This document shows positions 16,274-24,721 of a DNA stretch of 44,891 bases, piece after piece; position 1 is the first letter of the stretch; every line of letters starts with the position of its first letter. A program made the position numbers and the translations under genes. This stretch comes from Candidatus Omnitrophota bacterium. GTDB lineage: Bacteria > Omnitrophota > Gorgyraeia > 2-01-FULL-45-10. The notes under the pieces were generated by a model, which saw only the letters and a program-made list of their open reading frames with translations, had not been told where the DNA came from and did not search any database. The stretch is from NCBI GenBank assembly GCA_028715345.1, contig JAQUSB010000014.1:1-44891 (forward strand). The letters are read 5' to 3'.

Positions 16274-16807
16274 CTATTGGGACTTTTGATCCACCACTAT
16301 AGTCCCCAGCGAAACGCCTTCTTTTTCCATTATCTCTTTGGATCTCTTATTACGGTCTTCTTTGGACTTGGTTTCATTTTCTATCTGGAGTTTGATGCTT
16401 TGATAATCTTCGCTCAATTTTGCCAGTTTCTTTGAAAGGCTGTCTTTTTCGGCCAGCTCGGAGGCAAGCCTATCTTTGAGCGAACGGATCTCGCTGTCGC
16501 GCTCGCCCAGCTTAACAAGATTGCCGCCGTGGGCGGTCTTTTCGTCGGCCAGCTGCCGCGTCATATCCGCTATCGTATCTTCCTGCGTCTTAAGGCGGGC
16601 CTTAAGCTCTACGGTGAGGGCATCCGCTTCTTTCAGCCTGCTTTCAAGATCCTGCTTTTCCGCGGTGATATCCGCGACTTTTTTCTGCAGGATGACTTTT
16701 TTACTTTTTTCACCCTCTTCCATTACGTAAAATGCCACCGTCGAATAGAGAAGGATAAAACATGCGACAGAAAAAGATATTATTATTACTTTAGTGTCTT
16801 TATTCAT
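16274..16807 (-). CDS. Membrane-anchored coiled-coil protein
   Basis: 177 residues: one N-terminal membrane helix (about 7-29) and a long heptad-rich coiled coil (about 33-150, dense in Glu/Lys/Leu with 'LESRLKEADALTVELKARL' type repeats). The tail (155-177) is charged, ending 'SLGTIVVDQKSQ'. No enzyme motif. It is the last gene of the merR-exeA-gspC-secretin unit, 12 bp after the secretin gene, so a structural role in the secretion apparatus is a reasonable guess, not shown. Confidence 0.78.
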   Translation of the reverse strand: MNKDTKVIIISFSVACFILLYSTVAFYVMEEGEKSKKVILQKKVADITAEKQDLESRLKEADALTVELKARLKTQEDTIADMTRQLADEKTAHGGNLVKLGERDSEIRSLKDRLASELAEKDSLSKKLAKLSEDYQSIKLQIENETKSKEDRNKRSKEIMEKEGVSLGTIVVDQKSQ

Positions 16808-16819
16808 GATCTACCTTTC

Positions 16820-18808
16820 TTATTGTTCGTTCGATATATCTATACTGAAACGTTTATTGCCGCCCCCCATGGATTTGGGGAACGCCGGGAAAGGCGCCGC
16901 TTTTCTTACCGCATTCACAGCCGGCTCCTCCAATACTGGATTGGTCGATTTTACGACACTGGGTATGCCTACAAGCTCCCCTTTAGGGGACAACACAAAT
17001 GTTACCTTAACGCTGCCTTTGGTCGAGGTGCCTTTGGTAGCTTTGGGCAATTCGCAATTACCGACGATGCTCGCCCTTACCGCGTAAAAATAATCGTCCT
17101 GCGTTTTTATCACGAGTTTTTTCGGGGCCGGCCCTGCCTTCTTCGCCTTAGCTGCCGCGGATTTGGATTTTTTGAAAATACCGGGATCCATTTCGGTTTC
17201 GTTCCTTCTTTCGAAAGTAGGCTTCTCGCCTTCCGTGAACATACGGGTGTTGATCGGGTATGTCTTTGGCTGTTCCAGTAGATCATATTCGCCCGTAACG
17301 ATATGCGGGGTCAAAAATACGACAAGCTCCTGTTTAATGACCTCTTTTACCGTCCTGCGGAAAGCCTGGCCGGCTATCGGTATGTCGCCTAAGTAAGGGA
17401 TCTTATCTACTGTGCTCGTCCTCTGGTCTTTTATAAGCCCGCCGATTATTATCGTAGTGCCGTCTTTTACCGTAACGCTCGTTTCGGCTTGCGTCGTGGT
17501 AACGATCGGGACCGTCGTCGACGGGCTGCCGTAAGTGTAATTGCTCGTCGAGGAACTGACCTCCGGCTTTATCTTCATAGTGATGAAGCCGTCCTTATTG
17601 ATGGTCGGGGTAACGTATAATTTCACGCCTATATCTATAAATGTAAGGTTCGTGGCTGTCGTCGCGAGCCCTGTGGTCTGGGTAACGGTATTTGTAGCGT
17701 AAGGCTGTGAAGTACCGACCAGTATCTTCGCTTCCTGGTTGTTAAGCGCCGTTATCCTCGGGCTGGACAAAAGATCCGTATCGCCTATGGTCTTTAAGAC
17801 CTGGACCATGACAGACCAGTCCGAACTGCCGAGCGCGCCGATGACGATCTGCGCTCCCGGAGGCCCGAAAGCATTCTGAGCGGCGATCTGAAAAGCGCTC
17901 GACAAATTCATATCCTTCATTACCGTTCCTACTTTTTGTATCACAGACTGCCAGTCAACCCCTAACTTATAATTATCGTCGAGGGTGATCTGCACTATCT
18001 TAGCCTCTATGAGTACCTGCTGCAGTTTGTCGTCGAACGCCGTCACCATCGTCTCTATCTCGCCCATCTTCCTGTCCAGGTCCGTGATCGCGACTTTATT
18101 TGTCCGCTCGTCTATCTGGATGGACCCTACGCCCTTTGTAAGTATATCCGTTATTTTTGCTTTAATATCGGCGGCCCTGGCATACTGCAATTCGAATACT
18201 TTCGTTACTGTCGGCATATCCAGTTCACGGATCGCTTCTGCTATCTGCGCTATCGTCTGGGGCGAGTCTATCACTACTACTGTATTGGAACCTTCGTCCA
18301 CTACCACTTTGCCTATCTTCGTCTTCATCTGGTTCAGGGCTTTGCTGACCTCGGCGGCCTTGGCATATTTCAAGTGGAAAGTTTTTACCTCTTTCCTGTC
18401 GCCGTACTTCTCCCCGTATATCGCCTCATATTCCCGCTGGGCCATTACATATATAATATCGCCGCGCTTGTCGTAAGCCAGGCCGTTGGCGGCAAGTATG
18501 ATCTCGAAAGCGTCCATTATATTCACGCTTTTTAAAAATATGGTGACCCGCCCTTTGACATCGTTCGACAGGATGACATTAAGGTTGCCTTTTGTCGCCA
18601 GCATCTTCACGACTTCCACGATATCCATGCCTTTAAGATCGAGGGAAACTTTATCGGAGCTTCCCACCCGCGGCATTGGACTATTGGCGCCTGAAGCAAG
18701 CGTATTCGCGGCATCCATCTGTATTTCGCCCCGGGCGAGAGAAATATCGCCGGCGAGCGAAAAGACGGTAAAGACCGTTATCATAAAACTCGAGATGATC
18801 TTTTTCAT
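16820..18808 (-). CDS. Secretin (GspD/PilQ family) with C-terminal TonB domain
   Basis: Outer-membrane gate of a type II secretion or type IV pilus-like system. 662 residues: signal peptide (1-27), a STN/N0 domain (about 52-118, 'VSLDLKGMDIVEVVKMLATKGNLNVILS'), two secretin_N repeats (about 142-195 and 205-262, 'TKVFELQYARAADIKAKI'), and the secretin channel domain (about 265-520) with 'VLIEAKIVQI', 'LSSPRITALNNQEAKI' and 'TIIIGGLIKDQ......PYLGDIPIAGQAFR'. After a Lys/Ala linker, the last ~95 residues look like a TonB/TolA C-terminal domain: 'YFYAVRASIVGNCELP', 'GSVKVTFVLSPKGELV' and 'AVRKAAPFPAFPKSM'. That fusion is unusual. It follows a GspC-like gene. Confidence 0.9.
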   Translation of the reverse strand: MKKIISSFMITVFTVFSLAGDISLARGEIQMDAANTLASGANSPMPRVGSSDKVSLDLKGMDIVEVVKMLATKGNLNVILSNDVKGRVTIFLKSVNIMDAFEIILAANGLAYDKRGDIIYVMAQREYEAIYGEKYGDRKEVKTFHLKYAKAAEVSKALNQMKTKIGKVVVDEGSNTVVVIDSPQTIAQIAEAIRELDMPTVTKVFELQYARAADIKAKITDILTKGVGSIQIDERTNKVAITDLDRKMGEIETMVTAFDDKLQQVLIEAKIVQITLDDNYKLGVDWQSVIQKVGTVMKDMNLSSAFQIAAQNAFGPPGAQIVIGALGSSDWSVMVQVLKTIGDTDLLSSPRITALNNQEAKILVGTSQPYATNTVTQTTGLATTATNLTFIDIGVKLYVTPTINKDGFITMKIKPEVSSSTSNYTYGSPSTTVPIVTTTQAETSVTVKDGTTIIIGGLIKDQRTSTVDKIPYLGDIPIAGQAFRRTVKEVIKQELVVFLTPHIVTGEYDLLEQPKTYPINTRMFTEGEKPTFERRNETEMDPGIFKKSKSAAAKAKKAGPAPKKLVIKTQDDYFYAVRASIVGNCELPKATKGTSTKGSVKVTFVLSPKGELVGIPSVVKSTNPVLEEPAVNAVRKAAPFPAFPKSMGGGNKRFSIDISNEQ

Positions 18809-18818
18809 GTGAGGCTCC

Positions 18819-19553
18819 TTATAAAAATAATGATATTTTTTTACCTTGGTAATCGAGGATCACTTTATCATCGGCTATTTCTTCGACGACATACCCGTCG
18901 AACGACTGCCCTCTCCTAAGGTAGTATGTCTTCTGCACTTTCTTGTCTTCTATGATGGCCTGCGGATCGTCGCCTGCCATTATCCCGACAAGGCCTATCC
19001 TTTCGGGTAAATTATCTTCTGTCGTTATGTTATCGCCGGCGCCTGAAGCCCCCGCCGACTTGCCGAATACCGACTTGCCGGAAACGGCGCCCGAATAAGA
19101 GGAATAATCCTTCACCACCGTAGTATCTTTATAACCGGCCCGTATGCCGTTGCCGGACTCGGATAGGCCGGCCTTCGAAACGATGGACTGCACATTTTTA
19201 TACGGCCGGACAAATATGAGATCGATGAAAAAATATAAAGACAATATCCCCAGAACTATAATAAGGTACCTGTTCACCGCCTTAAGCCTGGACGGTTCGA
19301 ACACTTTACTTTTAAATATCTCGTTTTTCAATATCCCGGAAACGCGCTCTTCTGTTTTCGAAATTACAGCCCGGGCTTGAGCGGCATCCTGCTCTTTGAC
19401 CGGGTCGGGACCGGGGATCTTCGACGGTGTTTCGTCAAATACGGCTGCGGCCGTCTTCCCGGGCGCCTCGTTATGCGCGGCCGGGGATGAGTGTTTCTTA
19501 TTCTTTATAAGGTTAAGCAGTTTCTCTTCGGGCGATATGTCTTTTTTCTTCAT
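18819..19553 (-). CDS. GspC/PilP-like inner-membrane linker protein
   Basis: 244 residues: a cytoplasmic Ala/Pro/Lys-rich stretch (1-88), one membrane helix (about 93-112), a Gly/Ser-rich periplasmic linker (120-180), and a C-terminal homology-region-like domain (about 185-244) with 'RIGLVGIMAGDDPQAIIEDKK.QKTYYLRRGQSFDGYVVEEI..DKVIL.YQGK'. GspC binds the secretin N0 domain and links it to the inner-membrane platform; placement directly upstream of the secretin fits. The call rests on architecture and position; sequence identity is low. Confidence 0.8.
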   Translation of the reverse strand: MKKKDISPEEKLLNLIKNKKHSSPAAHNEAPGKTAAAVFDETPSKIPGPDPVKEQDAAQARAVISKTEERVSGILKNEIFKSKVFEPSRLKAVNRYLIIVLGILSLYFFIDLIFVRPYKNVQSIVSKAGLSESGNGIRAGYKDTTVVKDYSSYSGAVSGKSVFGKSAGASGAGDNITTEDNLPERIGLVGIMAGDDPQAIIEDKKVQKTYYLRRGQSFDGYVVEEIADDKVILDYQGKKISLFL

Positions 19554-20369
19554 TTATATTATCTCTCTGTCTATTATCCTGGAAACCAAAGCGCTGTCGA
19601 CTATCGACTTATCGTGCATTACCAGCGCCTCCAGGGCATTGTGGCATATGATAGATGTCTTTCTCGGGTAGCCCTGAGTGTAGTCAAATATACGCCCGAT
19701 GGCCTCGTCCGTAAATATCTTTCTCGACGGGTCGAGCCCGGCTTCGGCGAGCCTGAACTCTATCATCTCCTTGGTCTCTTCCATGTCGAGCGGGTTGATT
19801 ATATATTTAAGGGATATCCTGTCGTAAAAATTTTTGATCTTCTTTATTCTCGGCAAAAGCTCCATCTGCGAAACCATCACAAGCTGTAACAATTTATATT
19901 CATTCGTTTCGTAATTCAAAAGCGTCCTCAATATCTCGAGAAAGGGCGTCGAGAGCTTCTGGCATTCGTCTATCAATAGGACCACCGTCTTCTTTTCATC
20001 CACGCCCTTCCTGAAAAGGTATTTCTGGATCTCTTCCCTGTAATCCAGGGTCGAGCGCGTATCCGGCTTTATGCCGAACATCTTGGCCAGGCTTGTGAGG
20101 AACTGGAACTCGGATGTGTATGAAGGGTCGAGCACTATGTGGAATACGTAATCTTCGTCGTTCGCGAATATCTGCAGGAGGGCCCGCGACATAGTGGTCT
20201 TGCCTATACCGACGTCACCGAGTATAACGCTCAATCCCCGTTTCAGCCTTATCGCTATTTCGAGCCTCTGTATCGCCGTGGAGTGAGCCGATGAGTGGTA
20301 GAAGAAAGCGGGGTCGGGGCTTGTAGAAAAAGGCTCTCTCGTCAATCCAAGCGCTTCGTAGTAACTCAT
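19554..20369 (-). CDS. ExeA/GspA-like AAA ATPase
   Basis: 271 residues of the ExeA family: starts 'YYEALGLTREPFSTSPDPAFFY' (family N-terminal signature), Walker A GDVGIGKT (51-58), Walker B VVLLIDECQ (129-137), sensor region 'LLQLVMVSQMEL', and 'ISLKYIINPLDMEET..MIEFRL..AG' and 'GYPRKTSIICHNAL' in the lid. In Aeromonas, ExeA with ExeB helps place the secretin across peptidoglycan; here no peptidoglycan-binding domain or membrane helix is attached. It overlaps the merR stop by 4 bp and abuts gspC with no gap. Role in secretin assembly is inferred. Confidence 0.88.
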   Translation of the reverse strand: MSYYEALGLTREPFSTSPDPAFFYHSSAHSTAIQRLEIAIRLKRGLSVILGDVGIGKTTMSRALLQIFANDEDYVFHIVLDPSYTSEFQFLTSLAKMFGIKPDTRSTLDYREEIQKYLFRKGVDEKKTVVLLIDECQKLSTPFLEILRTLLNYETNEYKLLQLVMVSQMELLPRIKKIKNFYDRISLKYIINPLDMEETKEMIEFRLAEAGLDPSRKIFTDEAIGRIFDYTQGYPRKTSIICHNALEALVMHDKSIVDSALVSRIIDREII

Positions 20370-20608
20370 GATATGCTCGCCTCGTTCATAATACCCTGCA
20401 TCTTCTTCAGAGGAACTTTGTCATGCCTGAGAGATATGATCTTCTGCAATCTTTCGAGAGTGGAGTCATCGAAATACCTGAAATTCGTCTCCTGGCTTCT
20501 CGATATCTCTTTCACAAGCCCTAATTTAAGGTAGTATTTGATAGTGTAGACAGAAAGGCCCGAAAGGCGGGATAGGTCTTTGATCAAGTATATGTTTTTT
20601 TCGTTCAT
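20366..20608 (-). CDS. Minimal MerR-type DNA-binding regulator
   Basis: 80 residues covering little more than a winged helix: 'YLIKDLSRLSGLSVYTIKYYLKLGLV' (helix-turn-helix) then 'ETNFRYFDDSTLERLQKIISLRHDKVPLKKMQGIM'. There is no effector domain and no metal-binding cysteine, so it probably acts as a dimer on DNA without a small ligand of its own. First gene of the exeA-gspC-secretin unit; tandem palindromes lie 5 bp upstream of its ATG and overlap the promoter, suggesting autoregulation. The ribosome-binding site (GAGAG) is weak. Confidence 0.85.
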   Translation of the reverse strand: MNEKNIYLIKDLSRLSGLSVYTIKYYLKLGLVKEISRSQETNFRYFDDSTLERLQKIISLRHDKVPLKKMQGIMNEASIS

Positions 20609-20612
20609 AGTG

Positions 20613-20654
20613 CTCTCTGGGTAGAGAGTAATATGTTACTCTCTATGCAGAGAG
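20613..20654. promoter_or_regulatory. Tandem palindromic operator upstream of merR
   Basis: Two copies of CTCTCT-N4-AGAGAG, at 20613-20628 and 20639-20654, start 26 bp apart. The segment between them creates a third inverted repeat (AGAGAGTAA / TTACTCTCT, 20623-20644). The upstream copy overlaps the -10 element at 20653-20658 and the other covers the early transcribed region, the placement expected of a repressor site. The MerR-type protein encoded 5 bp away is the natural candidate. Confidence 0.72.
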
Positions 20655-20680
20655 TATATCATAACGTTAGATATTGTCAA
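20653..20680 (-). promoter_or_regulatory. Predicted promoter of merR-exeA-gspC-secretin unit
   Basis: Minus strand TTGACA (20675-20680, full consensus) and TATACT (20653-20658) separated by 16 bp. Transcription would begin about 40 bases before the merR ATG, inside the palindromic operator. It makes the second secretion unit separable from the gspE-M unit that ends at 20694. Confidence 0.65.
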
Positions 20681-20693
20681 GCATTATGTTATT

Positions 20694-21230
20694 TTATTCT
20701 ATTATGACTTTGCTGATTAGAAAAGAGCCTTTCAGGGCGCCTTCCTGCCCTGCTTTCGAGGTGAGGATGAAGTGGCGGACTTTCAGTATCATGTTCTTCG
20801 TGTTTTCGATGTCATACAAGAATTTAGTGAATTGGCTTATACTGCCGTCGCATGTAAGGTCTATCAATAATTCTTTATATGTACCGTAGTCTTTTGTCCC
20901 GATAGGTTTTATGTTCTGCAAAACGCACGAATCGGCCCTGGACAGGTTTTCCAGGTACGAGAGGGCTTCGGACACTGTTTCTTCTTCGCTCTTACCGCTC
21001 ATCACATATTTGGAAAATTTTTCATAATTGGCTTCCAGGGTCTTGCGTGAGGCGAGCATCGCGAGGTCTTTTTTAAGCACTGCCGCCTTAGATCTCATCT
21101 CGTTATTCAGCCCCTGCCAGCCGCGCAAGACCGGGTCGAGCACAAAACTATAAAGGATCGCGAGCGATACGAATGAAACCGTCGCTATCGCGATCACCCT
21201 CTCTCTTTTATTCATATTTTTCATCAGCAT
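20694..21230 (-). CDS. GspM/PilO-like assembly platform protein
   Basis: 178 residues from ATG 21230, two bases after the GspL-like stop; an ATG 27 bases upstream inside gspL is also possible. A short basic N-terminus, one membrane helix (about 11-29), then a coiled segment (40-75) and a periplasmic ferredoxin-like domain (about 85-178) with 'LSYLENLSRADSCVLQNIKPI', 'LTCDGSISQFTKFLYDIENT' and a final 'LISKVIIE' strand. This is the PilO/GspM architecture. It pairs with the GspL/PilM protein to form the inner-membrane platform. Last gene of the gspE-M unit. Confidence 0.83.
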   Translation of the reverse strand: MLMKNMNKRERVIAIATVSFVSLAILYSFVLDPVLRGWQGLNNEMRSKAAVLKKDLAMLASRKTLEANYEKFSKYVMSGKSEEETVSEALSYLENLSRADSCVLQNIKPIGTKDYGTYKELLIDLTCDGSISQFTKFLYDIENTKNMILKVRHFILTSKAGQEGALKGSFLISKVIIE

Positions 21231-21232
21231 AC

Positions 21233-22609
21233 TTATTTCGCCTTCGCGATAGGGCATATGATCTCGAAATCCGCCGCTTCGGCCGACTGGGCCGTTCTCT
21301 TATTGGCATACCTGACCTTAACGTTCTCGAAATACTGCGACTTTTCCAGGATCGCGATATATTTAAAGACATCGCTTAAGTTAAGCGCCGTGCCTTTTAG
21401 AGTAACGGTCTTGCCCTTTTCATACTCCATCGTCGAGAGCCCTATCCCCGGCGGCGTTATTTTAAATACCTCGGTCACCAGGTCTATCGCAAGCGGCCGC
21501 TCGGCTATTTTCGAGGTAACGAGGTCTATCGTCTTGGCCATCTTCTTCGCTGATCTTACCTGGGGCTCTATCTTCGCAAGTTCGGTCTTTACATACGCTA
21601 CATAGGCGTTCTTATCGTGAAGTTTCTTTATAACGGCGCCGAAAGCTATCAAGATTATCAATGCCGACACGGACAGGCCTACTACTATATTGTTCTTGAT
21701 AAGGCCGAGTCTGTATTCGGCCCGGGTCGTTTCAGGCAAAAGATCCACTTTCACCTCTTCGCTCTTCAATATGAGGCCTATGAGCTCTATATACGACGCT
21801 TCTTCATCTCCCGGAGAAGGCCCTTCCGCCACAGGCACGGCTTCCATCTGGGCCATCACCTCTACCGGGACCTTCACTCTTTCGGCAAGGAAGGCCTTCA
21901 GTTCACCGGCTTTCGCCGGAATACCGCTTAAGCATATCTTATCTATCGATATGCCTGATTCTTTCCTGTAAGCGGCCATAGATAAGTGGATCTGCTCGAT
22001 CATGCGTTCGGAAGATATGGGCTTGCCGGGATCATACGATACGCCTCTCGTAAATACCAGTTCGTCGCCTTTCGTGATATTTATATCTATATGGTCCGAG
22101 TCTATATTGGCCAATAATACCGTTTTGCCGTCCGCGGCCTCCCGGCCGGCCGAGTACCACAAAGAAAGGGCCTCGGATCCCAGCGCGGCGCTTTCTACGG
22201 ATATGCCCGCCTTTTTTAAAAGTTCCGCTTCCTTTTTAACGGTTTCGGCCTGCGCCACCGCTATAAGCACAGTAGAATACCCGTCGGGAAATTTCTCTAT
22301 GATCTTGCATCCGGATATCATCTCTTCGTCGGCATACGGTATATGCTTAAGCGACTCTATCTTGGACATCTTCAGGATCTCGGCGTCATCCGTCGAGGGC
22401 AGTTTAAGGAACCTGATCGTTACGAGGTGGCGGGGGATGTTCAGCATTACGCGGCGATACCCGATATCAAGCCTTTCGAATATGCCGTTTATCTCGGCGG
22501 CGAGCGCATCGTCTTCTTTCGCTTCAAGCGGCTCTTTTGTAAGCCGCGTCACGATCCTTTTCCCGCGGACGAAGCGGGCTTGGGCTATCTTTATAAAACC
22601 CGCGCCCAT
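21233..22609 (-). CDS. GspL/PilM-PilN-like platform protein (start uncertain)
   Basis: 458 residues from the first ATG. An actin-like PilM/GspL cytoplasmic domain (about 1-275: 'RRVMLNIPRHLVTIRFLKLPS', 'MSKIESLKHIPYADEEM', 'VLLANIDSDHIDINI'), a membrane helix (about 310-330), and a periplasmic PilN/GspL-type ferredoxin-like domain (about 345-455: 'ERPLAIDLVTEVFKITPPGIGLSTMEYEKGKTVTLKGTA'). The ATG at 22609 falls inside the first beta strand: in the same frame upstream there is ILEYFRGIFDLNKDSVAVE, which looks like genuine PilM N-terminus, but contains no ATG, GTG or TTG. Real initiation is probably at CTG 22636 or ATA 22666, or there is a sequence error. It links the GspE ATPase to the pseudopilus machinery. 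Confidence 0.82.
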   Translation of the reverse strand: MGAGFIKIAQARFVRGKRIVTRLTKEPLEAKEDDALAAEINGIFERLDIGYRRVMLNIPRHLVTIRFLKLPSTDDAEILKMSKIESLKHIPYADEEMISGCKIIEKFPDGYSTVLIAVAQAETVKKEAELLKKAGISVESAALGSEALSLWYSAGREAADGKTVLLANIDSDHIDINITKGDELVFTRGVSYDPGKPISSERMIEQIHLSMAAYRKESGISIDKICLSGIPAKAGELKAFLAERVKVPVEVMAQMEAVPVAEGPSPGDEEASYIELIGLILKSEEVKVDLLPETTRAEYRLGLIKNNIVVGLSVSALIILIAFGAVIKKLHDKNAYVAYVKTELAKIEPQVRSAKKMAKTIDLVTSKIAERPLAIDLVTEVFKITPPGIGLSTMEYEKGKTVTLKGTALNLSDVFKYIAILEKSQYFENVKVRYANKRTAQSAEAADFEIICPIAKAK

Positions 22610-22659
22610 TTCGACGGCAACGGAATCTTTATTCAGATCGAATATACCCCGAAAGTATT

Positions 22660-23679
22660 CTAATATTCGCGATAGGCTGATGGTTTTGGCGCCTTTCCCT
22701 GTTCTTTGCGGACAATATACACTACTCTCTTCTCGGCCTTGCTCTTTTTGACAATACCTTTCGAATCAATTCTAAAGTAGACGGAACTTATTGTAAAGTC
22801 TTTTGTGAGGTTGGCCGATTGCGTGGCGGACAACGCGCCCTGCGATATCTGTTCCAGGTTGACCTGGGCGGTCGTGAATTTGTTGTCGTCCTTGGTGCCC
22901 GGCCTGGCATCATATCCGCTGCGCAATGCGATTATTTTATCGGCGCAGAAATCCGCCGTTATCTTATCGATACTCGAATCAGTGGAAGCGTCGGCCATTA
23001 TTATGGTACTGAGGACCGTTTTCGGCGCCGTATTTATATTCACGGCGAATGTGTCCGGGCCGAACACCGTTATATGATCTTTTATCTTGTTAAAAATATC
23101 GGCGTTCATGCCTTTCACAAGAAGAAGCTCTTCCGGCGCGCTGAATCGCGCGTGTTTACTCTTATAAGGGGACGGCAAAGACTCATAGTATCCGTCGTCG
23201 AGGCCCGGCCCCGGGCTGCGCCACTGTACTATGCCGGAGGCGATCGTAGGGTCTTCGCCGACGTATATGAGCAGGTTCTTCAGTATATTCTCCGAGGCGG
23301 TATTTATGTTTATCCTGCGCTCTTCATCGGACATCCCGGGATACGTTATGCCGTCCTCGTTATACGCGACGTTAAAATACCCTTCGCCGAGGAGATCGCT
23401 GAATATCGCCGCGGCTTTCGCCGGATCGGACCGCTCCTCATAAGAGAACGCGGTGCCGCATTCATATAACGTATCGCCGCTGGCGGGATTTTTTGCCAGC
23501 CTGTACATCGCTTTGGCCGCGCCCGCTTTCGCAATGTATAATGCTTTGAGGCTATCCATGTTATACTTCGCCAGGCGCGCCTCGATCGATACCCTGAAAC
23601 CTATGCCGACGGCGAAGATCGACAATATGGCAAGTATCCACAGGGAAGTTATAAGCACTGTGCCTTCTGTCTTACGCAT
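22660..23679 (-). CDS. gspK: Minor pseudopilin GspK
   Basis: 339 residues. Prepilin leader MRKTEG then TVLITSLWILAILSIFAVGIGF as the hydrophobic helix. Position +5 is Thr, not Glu, which is the hallmark of GspK at the pseudopilus tip. The large soluble domain has the GspK helical (SAM-like) signatures 'RRININTASENILKNLL', 'FSAPEELLLVKGM' and 'VNINTAPKTVLSTII', and 'QISQGALSAT'. Its stop codon overlaps or abuts the in-frame extension of the GspL-like gene. Confidence 0.92.
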   Translation of the reverse strand: MRKTEGTVLITSLWILAILSIFAVGIGFRVSIEARLAKYNMDSLKALYIAKAGAAKAMYRLAKNPASGDTLYECGTAFSYEERSDPAKAAAIFSDLLGEGYFNVAYNEDGITYPGMSDEERRININTASENILKNLLIYVGEDPTIASGIVQWRSPGPGLDDGYYESLPSPYKSKHARFSAPEELLLVKGMNADIFNKIKDHITVFGPDTFAVNINTAPKTVLSTIIMADASTDSSIDKITADFCADKIIALRSGYDARPGTKDDNKFTTAQVNLEQISQGALSATQSANLTKDFTISSVYFRIDSKGIVKKSKAEKRVVYIVRKEQGKAPKPSAYREY

Positions 23680-24347
23680 CAGGTCTCCTCGCCCAGCTCA
23701 CCCGACGGGATAAAGACCGTCTTCGTGAAACCGCCCGCTCTTATCTTCACGCCGCGCGGGATATTCACCACGTTTTTCTCTTCCCAGGCGTCTTTCCATT
23801 CATATTCGTACTCGGAATTCGATATCATATCTTTGTAGCAATACAAGAAGCCGAGATCTTTTTCTTCGACGCCGTAAAGCATATCGAAAGCCTTCGCGTT
23901 CGCCTCATCCAGCCCTTCCGCCCTTGTCGCGACGAGCCGCTTGACGGTCTTATTTGCCTTGTCATAGAGATAAGTGACCCTGGCAAGTTCATCATGCATG
24001 CCCGCTCCCGGACCGGATACACTGATGACCGTTATGAACGATATCCTGTCGGGCGCGCCTTCGAAATTTATCTTGCCCTCGTACTCCTGCCCGAAGCCGG
24101 GTTTACTAAGCACCTCTTCCTTCCCGTAATACGCCACTGCGTTCTTAAGGTCCAGCGAGACGGTATTAAAGAATACCCGCAAGGCCTGGTTGGCCTCTAT
24201 CATAGGCGACGTCTTCAGCCACACTTTTATGCCGGCGTGAAAAGTGGAATAAATACTCACCGCTATTATCGAAAATATGGTCACTGCGATGATAAGTTCG
24301 ATGAAAGTAAAACCCGCCGGCGGTTTTTCGCGCTTTTTTGTCGTCAT
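23679..24347 (-). CDS. gspJ: Minor pseudopilin GspJ
   Basis: 222 residues with a class III signal, ...PPAG (12) before FTFIELIIAVTIFSIIAVSIYSTF, with Glu at +5. The soluble part has 'NQALRVFFNTVSLDLKNAV' and 'ISFITVIS...ARVTYLYD', as in GspJ and its relatives. It starts 4 bp inside gspI and ends at gspK. GspJ joins GspI and GspK in the pseudopilus tip complex. GspJ rather than another minor pilin is supported by the order H-I-J-K. Confidence 0.88.
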   Translation of the reverse strand: MTTKKREKPPAGFTFIELIIAVTIFSIIAVSIYSTFHAGIKVWLKTSPMIEANQALRVFFNTVSLDLKNAVAYYGKEEVLSKPGFGQEYEGKINFEGAPDRISFITVISVSGPGAGMHDELARVTYLYDKANKTVKRLVATRAEGLDEANAKAFDMLYGVEEKDLGFLYCYKDMISNSEYEYEWKDAWEEKNVVNIPRGVKIRAGGFTKTVFIPSGELGEET

Positions 24348-24721
24348 CTTTTCTTCCCGATATATGTGAATAAGGAATACTTGTCCGGGCTCGAAACCTT
24401 ATTATAGAATACATCTAATTTAACGCTGCAAAGGTCGCTCATGTTCTGGCCCTCGGGCGCCAGGCTGGCGGAATCGGCCGACCAGGAATAGTCCCTCGCC
24501 TCGGGGAAATGGTCTTCGGCCCTGCCCTCTTCGATAACTCCCCTCTCTTCGAAGCCATACATCTTCTCTTCCAGCAGAAAAGAATATTTGAACATGTCCC
24601 GCGAGCGGTCCAGCGCTTCCTTCGCCGTGGAATATACCCTCATGACAAAAAGCAGGCCGCTCGTTATCACGACGATGCTCACCATGACTTCCAGGAGCAG
24701 TATCCCTTTTTTACCTTTCAA
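24344..24721 (-). CDS. gspI: Minor pseudopilin GspI
   Basis: 125 residues. Leader MKGKKG then ILLLEVMVSIVVITSGLLFVMRVY: processing after Gly6 with Glu at +5. The short soluble domain ('SFLLEEKMYGFEERGVIEEG') matches GspI in length and position. It overlaps gspH and gspJ at its ends. Confidence 0.87.
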   Translation of the reverse strand: MKGKKGILLLEVMVSIVVITSGLLFVMRVYSTAKEALDRSRDMFKYSFLLEEKMYGFEERGVIEEGRAEDHFPEARDYSWSADSASLAPEGQNMSDLCSVKLDVFYNKVSSPDKYSLFTYIGKKR

